64,000 bases of DNA from CAVRQM01 sp963756975 (GTDB lineage: Bacteria > Pseudomonadota > Alphaproteobacteria > Acetobacterales > Acetobacteraceae): NCBI GenBank assembly GCA_963756975.1, contig CAVWPS010000001.1, positions 682,001 to 746,000 on the forward strand, in the 5' to 3' direction. The position numbers and the translations under genes are program-made. Below are positions 18,375 through 27,645 of the stretch, one piece after another. Numbering within the stretch: position 1 is the first letter of the stretch; every line of letters begins with the position of its first letter. The notes below the pieces were generated by a model that saw nothing but the letters and a program-made list of their open reading frames with translations, was not told where the DNA came from and ran no database searches.

Positions 18375-19069
18375 TGTTCTCCGAACGCTCGACCGAGGCC
18401 GAGCTGATGGACACCGACACGGTCGATGCGGCCGATTACCGCGCCTGCCTGCGCGATCTGGCCACGGTCAACCGCGTGTTCCTGGCCGCCCGTCCGACGA
18501 TGGATTTCCTGGACCGCGCCGTCGAGGGCAGGGCGGCGGGCGACCGGCTGCGCGTGTGCGACGTGGCGTTCGGCGAGGGCGACATGCTGCGTAAAGTCTG
18601 GGCCTGGGCGCAGCGTCGCGGGCGGGCGGTGGAGTTGTTCGGCGTGGACATGAACCCGGGTGCGGCGGCGGCGGCCCACGCGGCGGCCCCCGGTGTTCCG
18701 ATGACGCTCGCGACCGGCAACGTCCTGACGCACGAGCCCGACGCGCCGTTCGACGTCATCCTGTCGTCGCTGTTCACCCATCACCTGTCCGACGACGATG
18801 TCGTGGCGTTCCTGCGCTGGATGGAGGCGCGCGCGACGCGCGGCTGGTTCGTCAACGACTTGCTGCGCCACCCCCTGCCCTATCACGGGTTCCGCGCGAT
18901 CTCGGCCGCGTTCGGCTGGCATCGCTTCGTCCGCCACGACGGCCCGGTGTCCATCGCGCGCGCGTTCCGCCGTCGCGATTGGCAGGCGCTGCTGGACCGC
19001 GCCGGCATTCCGGGCGCCCGCGTTGAACTATGGACGCCGTTCCGGCTGTGCGTGAGCCGCCTGAAATGA
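18374..19069 (+). CDS. SAM-dependent methyltransferase of the polyketide operon
   Basis: 231 residues; the ATG overlaps the previous TGA (TGATG). A Rossmann-type class I core shows motif I LRVCDVAFGEGDML, the acidic strand end FGVDMNPGA, and motif IV/post region FDVILSSLFTHHLSDDDVVAFL. The LRHPLPYHGFR..AISAAFGW..FVRHDGPVSI region is shared by the methyltransferases found next to bacterial type III PKS genes. It probably O- or C-methylates the polyketide product. Position between PKS and flavoprotein is constant in such operons. Confidence 0.85.
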   Translation: MFSERSTEAELMDTDTVDAADYRACLRDLATVNRVFLAARPTMDFLDRAVEGRAAGDRLRVCDVAFGEGDMLRKVWAWAQRRGRAVELFGVDMNPGAAAAAHAAAPGVPMTLATGNVLTHEPDAPFDVILSSLFTHHLSDDDVVAFLRWMEARATRGWFVNDLLRHPLPYHGFRAISAAFGWHRFVRHDGPVSIARAFRRRDWQALLDRAGIPGARVELWTPFRLCVSRLK

Positions 19070-20174
19070 CCACGCTCATCGTCGGCGGCGGCCCGGCCGG
19101 CAGGTACCGGCGGCGATCCTGCTGGCCCGCGCCGGCCGTCCCGTGACCGTGCTGGAACGCGAAACCGGGCCGCACGACACCGTGTGCGGCGAGTTCCTGA
19201 GCGCGGAGGCGTGCGACACCCTGTGCCGCCTCGGCCTCGATCCGGCGTCGCTGGGCGGCCAGCCGATCGACACGCTGCGGCTGTCCCGCGGCACCCGCAC
19301 GGTCACGACCCGGCTGCCGTTCCGGGCCATCGGCCTGTCCCGCGCGGTGCTGGACGAGGCGCTGCTGAACCGCGCCGAAACCGAGGGCGCGGATGTCCGG
19401 CGCGGCGTCCGGGTCGGGCGGCTGTCGCCGGGCTGGGTCGCGGAGACGTCCGGCGGCGCGGTCGCGGGGGCGCGCGTGCTGCTGGCGACCGGCAAGAGCG
19501 ACCTGCGCGGCGTCGAACGGGTGACGGCACCGCCGGAGCGGCTGATCGGGTTTCGGACCCATCTGCGAATTTCGGCCGAGACCGCGCGGGCGCTGCGCGG
19601 GGCGGTCGAGGTGTCGGTGCTGTCGCACGGGTATGCCGGGCTTCAGCTCGTCGGGAACGCGACGGCCAATCTCTGCCTGCTGGTCGACCGCGAGCATTTC
19701 GCGCGCCTCGGGTCCGATTTCACGGCGCTGCTCCACGACATCTCCGGCGACTGCGCGCTGTTGGGGACGCGGCTGCGCGGTGCTGAGGCCGAGCGTCCGT
19801 CGTCAATATTCCGCGTGCCGTACGGGCATGTGCATCGGCCTACTGCCGCCGATCCGGAAGGGCTGTACCGGCTCGGCGATCAGGTGGCCGTCATCCCGTC
19901 GTTCTGCGGCGACGGCATCGCGATCGCGCTGCATAGCGGGGAGCGGGCGGCGGCGGCGGTCGTCTCCGGGATGCCCGCCGTCGCGTATCACGCGGCGATG
20001 CGGCGCGATGTCGGCGGCGGCGTGGCGCTGGCGTTTCGGCTCTACCGGATGGCCAAAACGCCGGCCGGGTCACGCGCCCTGATGGCGGCCTGCGCGCTGT
20101 GGCCCGGACTGATGCGCGCGACCGCCCGCGCGACACGGGTGCGCGGGCGGTCGCTGGAGTGGTCGGCGGGTTAG
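19066..20174 (+). CDS. FAD-dependent oxidoreductase of the polyketide operon (geranylgeranyl-reductase/UbiH-like), one frameshift
   Basis: The ATG at 19066 overlaps the methyltransferase stop and begins TTLIVGGGPAG, the GXGXXG dinucleotide site. One base is missing near 19100, after which the frame continues VPAAILLARAGRPVTVLERE and reads unbroken to 20174, about 369 residues. A second FAD motif occurs as YRLGDQVAVIPSFCGDGIAIAL. The protein resembles group A flavin hydroxylases and geranylgeranyl reductases. By analogy with SrsC-type flavoproteins it may hydroxylate the phenolic ring or reduce the chain. The frameshift falls in a G/C run and I read it as a sequence error. Confidence 0.8.
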
Positions 20175-20184
20175 GCGGACGCGA

Positions 20185-20961
20185 TCAGGCGCCGCCCCAA
20201 TGCATCGTCAGGCCGCCATCCATGGTCCACGTCTGCCCGGTGACGTAATCCGCCTCGTCCGACGCCAGGAACAGCGCGAGGGCCGCGATCTCGCGCGGTT
20301 CGCCGGGGCGGTGCCAGGGGATCGCCTCCATGCTCTTCTCCCGCTTCTTGGGGTCGTCCAGCGTCTTCGCCGTCATCGGCGTCGCGATCAGGCCGGGCGC
20401 GATGGCGTTCACGTTGATCTTGTCCGGTGCCACCTCCACCGACAGGCTGCGGACCAGGCTGTTCAGCCCGGCCTTCGCCATCCCGTAGGGGGCGCTGTTC
20501 GGGGTCGGCAGGTGCCCCGCGACCGAGCCGATGAACACGATCCGGCCCCTGCCGCCCTCCGCCAGCCGCATCTTGAGAAATGCGCGCGCGCAGTAGAGCG
20601 GCGCATACAAATCGGTCTTGAGAATATGGTCGAGCGTCGCGTCGTCGAGTTCGGCGACAGGCTTCTTCTCGCCCATGCTGTCGCCCGCGTCGGCGATCAG
20701 GATGTGCGGCGTGCCGAGCTGTTCCACCGTGCGGTCGAACATGGTCTGCACGCTGGCGGGGTCGGTAATGTCGACCTGGGTCAGAAAACCGCGCCGTCCC
20801 GCTGCCTCGACCCGCCGCAGCGTCTCGCCCGCCCCATGCTCGTCGCGGTGGTAGGTCACGCAGATGTCGGCACCCGCCTGCGCGAGCGCCTCGGCGGTCG
20901 CCTGGCCGATCCCGCTATCGGACCCGGTCACGACCGCGATCTTGCCGTCCAGAGAAAACAT
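20185..20961 (-). CDS. Short-chain dehydrogenase/reductase
   Basis: 258 residues, classical SDR. The nucleotide motif TGSDSGIGQATAEAL lies at about residues 12-26, the catalytic Ser in IGSVAGHL and the YGMAK pair near 160, and the C-terminal DEADYVTGQTWTMDGG ends a glucose 1-dehydrogenase-like fold. The usual NNAG structural motif reads IADAGDS here, with Asp replacing Asn, a variation worth noting though not necessarily inactivating. It is convergent with the polyketide operon and follows msrB on the minus strand. The substrate is unknown. Confidence 0.87.
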   Translation of the reverse strand: MFSLDGKIAVVTGSDSGIGQATAEALAQAGADICVTYHRDEHGAGETLRRVEAAGRRGFLTQVDITDPASVQTMFDRTVEQLGTPHILIADAGDSMGEKKPVAELDDATLDHILKTDLYAPLYCARAFLKMRLAEGGRGRIVFIGSVAGHLPTPNSAPYGMAKAGLNSLVRSLSVEVAPDKINVNAIAPGLIATPMTAKTLDDPKKREKSMEAIPWHRPGEPREIAALALFLASDEADYVTGQTWTMDGGLTMHWGGA

Positions 20962-21027
20962 CCCGCCGCCCTTTCGCTTGTGTGCGGGGCGAACGGCGGG
21001 ATGCGGTCTTAGTTCAGCCCCCGGCGA

Positions 21028-21426
21028 TCAGGACTCCGCGGGCTCGAACGCGAGGCTGACGCCGTTCATGCAGTAACGCTCGCCGGTCGGCTTCGGGCCG
21101 TCCTCGAACACATGGCCCAGATGGCTCTTGCAGCGGCTGCAATGGGCCTCGGTGCGGACCATCCCCATGCTCACGTCGCGGCTGGTCTCGACGGCACCTT
21201 CGATCGGGGCCCAGAAGCTCGGCCAGCCGGAGCCGCTCTCGTATTTCGTGTCTGCGGTGAACAGCGGCTGGCCGCACGCGGCGCAGGAAAACTGGCCTTC
21301 GCGCTTTTCGTAGTTCAGCGGGCTGCTGCCCGGGCGCTCGGTGCCGTGCTGGCGCAGGATGCGGAACTGCTCCGGCGAGAGGGTCTTCTTCCAGTCCGCG
21401 TCGGTTTTCTCGGCGACATCGCTCAT
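21028..21426 (-). CDS. msrB: Peptide methionine (R)-S-oxide reductase
   Basis: 132 residues. Two CxxC zinc pairs are visible (CAACGQPLF and CSRCKSHLGHVF), and the catalytic Cys sits in GERYCMNGVSLAFEP near the C-terminus. The WPSFW motif is also present. The enzyme reduces the R epimer of methionine sulfoxide in oxidised proteins, probably in the cytoplasm since no signal peptide is seen. It lies upstream of the SDR on the same strand with a 66-base gap. Confidence 0.95.
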   Translation of the reverse strand: MSDVAEKTDADWKKTLSPEQFRILRQHGTERPGSSPLNYEKREGQFSCAACGQPLFTADTKYESGSGWPSFWAPIEGAVETSRDVSMGMVRTEAHCSRCKSHLGHVFEDGPKPTGERYCMNGVSLAFEPAES

Positions 21427-21485
21427 GGGCGCTCTCCTTGATGGGCGTGCGACGGAAATGGCGACGGCGTGCTAGCACGGCAACG

Positions 21486-22633
21486 ATGTCAGTCGGCACC
21501 CCACCACATTTCGCCGTCATCGGCGGCGGCCCAGCCGGGCTGATCGCGGCCGAGACGGCCGCCAGCGCCGGAGCACGTGTCACCGTCGTCGACCATATGC
21601 CGAGCGTCGGGCGCAAATTCCTGATGGCGGGACGTGGCGGCCTGAACCTCACGCATTCCGAGCCGCTCGATCCGTTTCTCGCCCGCTACGGCGGCAGCCG
21701 GGCACGGCTGGAGCCGGCGATCCGGGCGTTTCCGCCCGCCGCCCTGATCGCCTGGGCGGAGGCGCTGGGGCAGCCGACCTTCGTCGGCAGCAGCGGCCGG
21801 GTGTTCCCGCGCGCGATGAAAGCCTCGCCGTTGCTGCGGGCGTGGCTGAAACGGCTGGGCGAGCTGGGCGTCGCGTTCGAGCGGTCGCGCTGGCATCCGG
21901 GCTCGTTCGCCGCCGACGCGACCATTTTGGCCTGCGGCGGCGCGTCCTGGCCGAGGCTCGGCTCGGACGGCGCGTGGGCCGCCGACGTTTCTGACGTGGC
22001 CCCGTTCCGGCCGTCCAACATGGGATTTCAGGTCGCCTGGTCGGAGCCGTTCGTCGCACGCCACGCCGGGACGCCGCTGAAGCGGATCGCGCTCACCCAT
22101 GACGGTGTCACCGTCCGGGGCGAGGCGATGGTGACCGCCGCCGGGATCGAGGGCGGCGCCGTCTACGCGCTATCGGCCGCCATTCGCGAGCGGGGCGGGC
22201 CGGTCACGATCGACCTGTTGCCGGACAGCGATGCGTCCGCGCTGGCCCACAAGGTCAACCGGGCGCGCGGCGGGCAGTCGCTGTCGACGTTCCTGCGGAA
22301 GGCCGCGAACCTGCCGCCGGTCGCGATCGGGCTGGTGCAGGAGGCGCTGCATCGCGGCTCCTCGGGCGACGATCTGGCCGCCCTGCTCCGCGCCGTCCCG
22401 CTCCGGCTCGGCGCACCGCAGGGTCTCGCGCGCGCAATCTCGACGCGCCGGCGGGCTGCGCTGGTCGGCGGTCGACGACACGCTGATGCTGCGCGGACAA
22501 TCCGGGAACGTTCGCGTGCGGCGAGATGCTGGACTGGGAGGCACCGACGGGCGGCTACCTGTTGCAGGCCTGTTTTTCGACCGGCGTGATGGCGGCGAAC
22601 GGCGCACTGAACTGGCTCGGCCGTGGACGCTGA
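21486..22633 (+). CDS. BaiN/HI0933-family NAD(P)/FAD-dependent flavoprotein, two frameshifts
   Basis: The ATG at 21486 is preferred because FAVIGGGPAGLIAAETAAS, the FAD site, follows within 10 residues; a frame start at 21438 is possible. KFLMAGRGGLNLTHSE is the HI0933-family signature. The frame shifts by one extra base near 22445 and again near 22511, then ends with FACGEMLDWEAPTGGYLLQ and GVMAANGALNW, the conserved tail of the family. Corrected length is about 381 residues. These are flavoproteins of uncertain substrate, some acting as ene-reductases. Its end overlaps the start of the next gene by 11 bases. Confidence 0.82.
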
Positions 22634-23756
22634 CCTCCGCATCGCCTCCGGCCACGTCGTCGTCCTGCGGATGTTCGACATCGCCTACGCGATCGACCTG
22701 GCGCGCGCGGAGACGCTATGGACGGCGTTCGCGGCCGGGCGCACCGCGCGGTCCCGCCTGCAGGGGACGCTGCCGAAGGCGATGGCGTTCGGCGTCGCCC
22801 CGCTGGCGATCCAGCTCGATCCCATCGTCCTCGACCTGTCCGGCGTCCCGGCCGAGGCGCAGGTCGTGGCTCGGCTGCACGATTTCGGCGTGGTGTGCGT
22901 CACGTTGCGGGTGCCGGTGGCCGACATGGCGTGGGCCGACTTCGTCCGGCTGGTGAACGCGGTGGACGCGGCGATCGGGCCGCGCAGCCATCTGCCGGAC
23001 GAGAACCGGCCGTGGGACCGGGTGCTGGCGCGGCTGAAGACGGTGGTCGGCCCGGCGCTGGACCGCCCGCTCTCCCAAGCGCCGGAGGAGGATTACCTGA
23101 TCGGCGTCGTCCACGCGTTCGACGCGCGCCCGACCGCGACCGAGTTGCTGGCCAACGCCGACCTCGTGCCGCTGCTGTCCGGCGAGACGCGGCCGTTGTC
23201 GGAGGGGGCGCGGGCCGACCTGCTGCGGCAGCGGTTCAGCTACTACACCGACGATCTGGTGGTCCTGACCTGGGACCGCGCCTTCATCTACGAGCCGCGC
23301 GGGGATAGCGACGTGGCCGACGTGCTGGAGATCGCCAACGCGCAGCTGCTGGAGATGCGCTATTACGACGAGCTGCTCGACGACGAATTGCCGCGCATGT
23401 ACGACTTGGTCGAGAACGCGCGCCGGGGATACGGCGTCTTTTCCGCCCGCCGCTACGCCACGCTCGCGCGCAAACTATACGCGCTGGTGGCCGAGGTGAC
23501 GGAGACGACCGAGAAGGTCGACAACGCGCTTCAAGTCACCGAGGACGTCTATCTCGCGCGCATCTACGCGGCGGCGCTGGACCTGTTCCGCGTCCGCACG
23601 GTGGGGGCGGCGGTCGACCGGAAGCTGTCGATCATCCGCGACACGTATACCGCGCTATACGACGAGGCGAGCGGCGGCCGGTCGGAGCTGCTGGAGATCG
23701 CGATCCTGGTGCTGATCCTGGTCGAGGTGGTGCTGGCGATCTGGCCCCATTGGTGA
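22623..23756 (+). CDS. RMND1/DUF155-like protein with a C-terminal membrane anchor
   Basis: 377 residues from a GTG that overlaps the flavoprotein's corrected 3' end. The protein is mixed alpha/beta up to about residue 230, then carries EIANAQLLEMRYYDELLDDE, a long helical segment, and ends in one hydrophobic span (LLEIAILVLILVEVVLAIW). This pattern, helical arm plus terminal anchor, resembles the DUF155/RMND1 family, whose eukaryotic members act at the mitochondrial ribosome or membrane. The assignment rests on the LELRYYDELLD-like signature only. Function in bacteria is unknown. Confidence 0.6.
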   Translation: MDADLRIASGHVVVLRMFDIAYAIDLARAETLWTAFAAGRTARSRLQGTLPKAMAFGVAPLAIQLDPIVLDLSGVPAEAQVVARLHDFGVVCVTLRVPVADMAWADFVRLVNAVDAAIGPRSHLPDENRPWDRVLARLKTVVGPALDRPLSQAPEEDYLIGVVHAFDARPTATELLANADLVPLLSGETRPLSEGARADLLRQRFSYYTDDLVVLTWDRAFIYEPRGDSDVADVLEIANAQLLEMRYYDELLDDELPRMYDLVENARRGYGVFSARRYATLARKLYALVAEVTETTEKVDNALQVTEDVYLARIYAAALDLFRVRTVGAAVDRKLSIIRDTYTALYDEASGGRSELLEIAILVLILVEVVLAIWPHW

Positions 23757-23821
23757 TCTTGCGTCGCGACGGCCCACGATCGATGTTGTGCGGTGCGGCG
23801 AAGCGCCGTGAAGGGGTGTGG

Positions 23822-25066
23822 ATGCTCTACGAGTTGCACGATTGGCAGGCTGCCGCGCTGGCGCCGGCCCGCCTGTTCGCGATGAACGCCCTGTCGGTGA
23901 TGGATGTGCTGGAGCCGTTCATGCCGAACGACGCCGGGCGGTGGACGCGGGCGGCGCTGAACAGCTTCGAGCACTCGACCCGGCAGTTCGGCAAACCGGC
24001 GTTCGGCCTGCACTCGACCATGGTCGACGGGCAGGAGGTCGCGGTCAACGAGGAGATCGTCGCGCGCGGGCCGTGGTGCGACCTGCTGCATTTCCGCCGC
24101 GAGATCGATCGCCCGGCCGACCGCACGGTGCTGCTGGTGGCCCCCATGTCGGGCCATTTCGCGACCTTGCTGCGCGGCACGGTCGCGGGCTTCCTGCCCG
24201 ATTGCGACGTCTACATTACCGACTGGCATGACGCGCGCGACGTCCCGCTGACCGCGCCGGTGTTCGATTTCGACGCCTACGTGACGCAGGTGATCGAGTA
24301 TTTCCGCCTGCTCGGGCCGGATACGCATGTCGTGGCCGTCTGTCAGCCGGCGGTCCCGGTGCTGGTCGCGGTCAGCGTGATGAGCGTCACCGAGCCGGAC
24401 GCGGTGCCGGCCACGATGACGCTGATCGGCGGCCCGATCGACACGCGCGAGGCGCCGACGCAGGTCAACACCTTCGCGAAATCGCACGACCTCGACTGGT
24501 TCAGGCGCAACGTCGTCCACCACGTGCCGTTCGGGCGCACCGGGGCCACACGGCTGGTCTACCCGGGGTTCCTGCAGCTGGCCGGGTTCATGGCGATGAA
24601 CCTCGACCGGCACATGGACGCGCACTGGCAGATGTTCCTGCATCTGGCCGACGGCGACGGCGAGAGCCTGTCATCCAAGCGCGCATTCTACGAGGAATAC
24701 CGCGCGGTGATGGACATGCCGGCGGAGTTCTACCTGCAGACGATCGAGGCGGTGTTCCACGAGCACAGGCTGCCGCGCGGGACGATGCGGTACAAGGGCG
24801 AGCTGGTCCGGCCGGCGGCGATCACCCGGACCGCGATGCTGACGATCGAGGGCGAGCGGGACGATATCTCGGGGCTCGGCCAGACGCGGGCGGCGCACCG
24901 GCTGACGACGGGGCTGCCGGAGTCGATGCGCGAGCATGTCGAGCAGCCTGAGGTCGGCCATTACGGGCTGTTCAACGGGCGGCGGTTCCGGGCCAACGTG
25001 GCGCCCCGGATCAAGGCGTTCATGGCGGCGCATTCGCGGGACATCGCACGAGAGATGGCGGCCTGA
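23822..25066 (+). CDS. phaZ: Intracellular polyhydroxyalkanoate depolymerase
   Basis: 414 residues from the ATG at 23822, beginning MLYELHDWQAAALAPARL. The alpha/beta-hydrolase core carries nucleophile Cys in VVAVCQPAVPVL, then EGERDDISG supplying the Asp and VGHYGLFNGRRFR supplying the His, as in type II intracellular PhaZ enzymes. YITDWHDARDVPL upstream is also typical. It would hydrolyse stored poly-3-hydroxybutyrate granules. No PHA synthase is encoded in this window. Confidence 0.9.
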   Translation: MLYELHDWQAAALAPARLFAMNALSVMDVLEPFMPNDAGRWTRAALNSFEHSTRQFGKPAFGLHSTMVDGQEVAVNEEIVARGPWCDLLHFRREIDRPADRTVLLVAPMSGHFATLLRGTVAGFLPDCDVYITDWHDARDVPLTAPVFDFDAYVTQVIEYFRLLGPDTHVVAVCQPAVPVLVAVSVMSVTEPDAVPATMTLIGGPIDTREAPTQVNTFAKSHDLDWFRRNVVHHVPFGRTGATRLVYPGFLQLAGFMAMNLDRHMDAHWQMFLHLADGDGESLSSKRAFYEEYRAVMDMPAEFYLQTIEAVFHEHRLPRGTMRYKGELVRPAAITRTAMLTIEGERDDISGLGQTRAAHRLTTGLPESMREHVEQPEVGHYGLFNGRRFRANVAPRIKAFMAAHSRDIAREMAA

Positions 25067-25072
25067 CCGCTT

Positions 25073-25170
25073 CTCCCTCTCCCGGCTTATGGGAGAGGGC
25101 CGGGGTGAGGGTCCTCGCTGCCATCGTGCTTGTAGCGCCCCTCACCCAACCCTCTCCCGAGGGAGAGGGC
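25073..25170. repeat. 98-bp paired palindromic repeat, copy 1
   Basis: Layout: hairpin CCCTCTCCC/GGGAGAGGG, then CCGGGGTGAGGGT, a variable loop of about 29 bases, CCCCTCACCCAACC, and a second hairpin CCTCTCCC/GGGAGAGG. The two halves are inverted copies, as in BIME-type elements. A second copy in the same orientation lies at 25682-25779, with the GNAT gene between. The stop and last codons of that gene fall inside this copy. Confidence 0.8.
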
Positions 25171-25667
25171 TTTCCGTTCGCTGCCGCGTCCGCTCGTAGA
25201 GAAACCGCTCCAGTTCGGGCACGAAGCGGATGATTTCGAACCCGGACTTTTCGAGCACCCGCCGCGAGCCCGCGTTCTCGGGACGCGCGAACGCCCGGAC
25301 CCGGGCCAATTTCAGCGTGTCGTCCGCGAACGCGATGCAGGCCGCCACCACTTCCGAGGCGTAGCCCCGGCCCCAGGCCGACGGATGGAAGAAGTAGCCG
25401 ATTTCGACGCCCCAGCCCGGATGGAACGGGTCGTCGTACAGGCCGCCCCAGCCGATGATCCGGTTATCCGCCTTGGTGACGATGGTCCACGGGGCGCAGC
25501 CGTTTCTTGCGGCGGGCGCGTTCGTGGACCGCGATGCGCCGGCGGCAGTCGCGGAGCGAGGCATGGACGGTCGTGTGGCGCATCGCTTCGGGGTCGCCGA
25601 GGAATTCGAACAATGCCGGGGCGTCCGCGAGACTGGGGCGGCGCAGGGTTAGCCGGGGTGTTTCGAT
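25142..25667 (-). CDS. GNAT family N-acetyltransferase, one frameshift, start uncertain
   Basis: The C-terminal part reads IIGWGGLYDD, GVEIGYFFHPSAWGRGYASE and ARPENAGSRRVLEKSGFE, the acetyl-CoA binding and beta-4/5 motifs of RimJ/RimL-type acetyltransferases. Upstream of about 25505, one extra A in AAGAAACGG shifts the frame. The other frame then gives ETPRLTLRRPSLADAPALFE, the usual N-terminus. No ATG, GTG or TTG sits just before it, so the start near 25667 is approximate and another error may exist there. The gene lies between two direct copies of a 98-bp repeat, and its final residues (ESPLPRERVG) are encoded by one of them. The substrate is unknown. Confidence 0.7.
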
Positions 25668-25681
25668 GCGGAAAAATCCTA

Positions 25682-25779
25682 CTCCCTCTCCCGTTTTCTG
25701 GGAGAGGGCCGGGGTGAGGGTCTACGCTTACAGCGTGCCGGTGGCACCCCTCACCCAACCCTCTCCCGAGGGAGAGGGC
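25682..25779. repeat. 98-bp paired palindromic repeat, copy 2
   Basis: Same architecture and length as the copy at 25073-25170 and nearly identical outside the two variable loops. It lies between the GNAT gene's 5' end and the ABC ATPase's 3' end, so it could serve as a transcript-end hairpin for the ABC operon. Confidence 0.8.
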
Positions 25780-25789
25780 AATTCTGTTG

Positions 25790-26860
25790 TCAGCTGTCCC
25801 GAGTCATCACCCGGGGCGAGTTGGACGACCAGCTGGCCAGAACGCGGACGCCGGGCTTGAACGCGTCGGCGTCTTCGCTCGGCACGTCGGCCGACAGGGC
25901 GGTGTCGTCGGTGCCGTCGGCCAGCGTCATCCGCACCCGGGTCAGCGAGCCCAGGAACGTCACGTCGCGCACGTCGGCCACGACCGAGCCGGGCGGGATG
26001 TGGCCGTTGAGCGCGGCGAGGCGAACGTGCTCGGGGCGCAGGAACAGGTCGACGCCGGAGCCGGGCGCGTGGCTGGTCGCCGCGTCCGCCGGCAGCTCGA
26101 TCCCGCCGACGCGGACGCCGCCGTTCATGGCGATGCCGGGGAACACCGCGGCGGCACCGATGAAGCGGGCGACGAAGCCGTCCGCCGGCTCCCGGTAGAT
26201 CGCGGCCGGGCTTGCGACTTGCAGCAGCTTGCCGCCGTTCATCACCGCGACCCGGTCGGAGATCGACAGCGCCTCCTCCTGGTCGTGCGTCACCAGCACC
26301 GTCGTCACACCGGTTTCGCGCTGGATGCGGCGGATTTCGTCGCGCAGCTGCACCCGGACCTTCGCGTCGAGTGCCGAGAGCGGCTCGTCCAGCAGCAGCA
26401 CCTGCGGCTGCACCGCCAAGGCGCGGGCCAGGGCGACGCGCTGCTGCTGGCCGCCCGAAAGCTGGTGCGGGAATTTGGCCATGTGCTGGCCGAGGCCGAC
26501 CAGATCGAGCAGCGTCTGCGCGCGCTTCAGCTGCTCGTCGCGCGCGACGCCGGCGACGCGGGGGCCGAAGCGGACGTTGTCGAGTGCCGTCATGTTCGGG
26601 AACAGGCTGTACGCCTGGAACACCATGCCCATCTGCCGCTGGCTCGGTGCCAGCGCCGTGACATCGCGGCCGGCGATCACGACCCGGCCCTCATCCGGTT
26701 TGACGAAGCCCGCGATGATCCGCAGCAGCGTCGTCTTGCCGCAGCCGGACGGGCCGAGCAGGCAGACCAGCTCGCCCGTTTCCATCGTCAGGTCGAGCGC
26801 GGCCAGCACCGTCTTGCCCGAGTACGTTTTGCGAACGCCATGCGCTTCGACGGCTGCCAT
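25790..26860 (-). CDS. ABC importer ATPase (PotA-like)
   Basis: 356 residues from the ATG at 26860. The ATPase core has Walker A LLGPSGCGKTTLLRIIAGF, the Q-loop MVFQAYSLFPNMT, signature LSGGQQQRVALARAL and Walker B VLLLDEPLSALD with H-loop VTHDQEEAL. A C-terminal TOBE-like domain (about residues 240-356, DLFLRPEHVRL) is typical of the spermidine/putrescine and iron/sulfate importers. It is the last gene of a four-gene operon. The substrate is not determined by sequence alone; polyamine or ferric-type are both possible. Confidence 0.88.
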   Translation of the reverse strand: MAAVEAHGVRKTYSGKTVLAALDLTMETGELVCLLGPSGCGKTTLLRIIAGFVKPDEGRVVIAGRDVTALAPSQRQMGMVFQAYSLFPNMTALDNVRFGPRVAGVARDEQLKRAQTLLDLVGLGQHMAKFPHQLSGGQQQRVALARALAVQPQVLLLDEPLSALDAKVRVQLRDEIRRIQRETGVTTVLVTHDQEEALSISDRVAVMNGGKLLQVASPAAIYREPADGFVARFIGAAAVFPGIAMNGGVRVGGIELPADAATSHAPGSGVDLFLRPEHVRLAALNGHIPPGSVVADVRDVTFLGSLTRVRMTLADGTDDTALSADVPSEDADAFKPGVRVLASWSSNSPRVMTRDS

Positions 26861-26871
26861 CGCTGAAATCC

Positions 26872-27645
26872 CTATTTCGCGCCGGCGACTGTCGCGCCGC
26901 CGCGCTTGCCGGCCAAGAGGACACCGAGCATGGCCATCCAGGTGATGACGAAGCTGAGCGTCGACAGGGCGGCGGCCTCGGTCGGCGCGTTCTGCCCGAC
27001 CTCGTTGATGAGCACGGCGAAGGTGTGGAACAGCAGGACGTTGGCGAAGGTGAACTCGCCCATCACCACGGCGAGCGTCAGCAGCGTGCTGCCGATCAGC
27101 GCCGAGCGCAGGTTCGGCAGGACGACGAGGCGGATGATCTGCCCCATGCCGGCGCCGAGCGAGATCGCCGCCTCGGTCAGCGTGGTCAGGTCGAGGGCGC
27201 GGATACCGACGTCGATCGCGCGGTAGGCGTACGGCAGGGCGAGGAAGAAGTAGGGAATGACCAGGTAATAGGGCGTGCCGACCAGCCATTCCGGCCCGGT
27301 GAACAGGGCGGACAGGCCGGCGACGAGGGCGATCGCGGGCACCACGAACGGAAGCGCCGCGATGAACTCGAACAGCGGGCGCAGACGCGGCGCGTACAGG
27401 TTCATGAAGATCATCGCCGGGACCAGCAGCACGATCAGCGCGGCACAGGTGGCGATCGCGAGCTTGATCGACGTGAACAGGTCGCGCGCCAGGTTCGGGC
27501 GGGCCAGCAGCGTGTGGTAGGCGGCGAAACCGTAATGGCCCCTGCCCTCCCACAAGCTGAAGGCGACGGTCAGCACGAGCGGCACGATGAAGAAGATCCC
27601 GGCCAGGATCAGGACGATGTAGCCACCTGTTCCAATGCGCTTCAT
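26872..27645 (-). CDS. ABC importer permease (PotC-like)
   Basis: 257 residues from the ATG at 27645. Six membrane segments are evident, starting GGYIVLILAGIFFIVPLVLT. The EAA cytoplasmic loop reads EAAISLGAGMGQIIRLVVLP, contacting the ATPase. The start overlaps the stop of the upstream permease by 4 bases. The ATPase gene follows 11 bases after its stop. Together the two permeases form the heterodimeric pore expected for PotBC-type systems. Confidence 0.87.
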   Translation of the reverse strand: MKRIGTGGYIVLILAGIFFIVPLVLTVAFSLWEGRGHYGFAAYHTLLARPNLARDLFTSIKLAIATCAALIVLLVPAMIFMNLYAPRLRPLFEFIAALPFVVPAIALVAGLSALFTGPEWLVGTPYYLVIPYFFLALPYAYRAIDVGIRALDLTTLTEAAISLGAGMGQIIRLVVLPNLRSALIGSTLLTLAVVMGEFTFANVLLFHTFAVLINEVGQNAPTEAAALSTLSFVITWMAMLGVLLAGKRGGATVAGAK

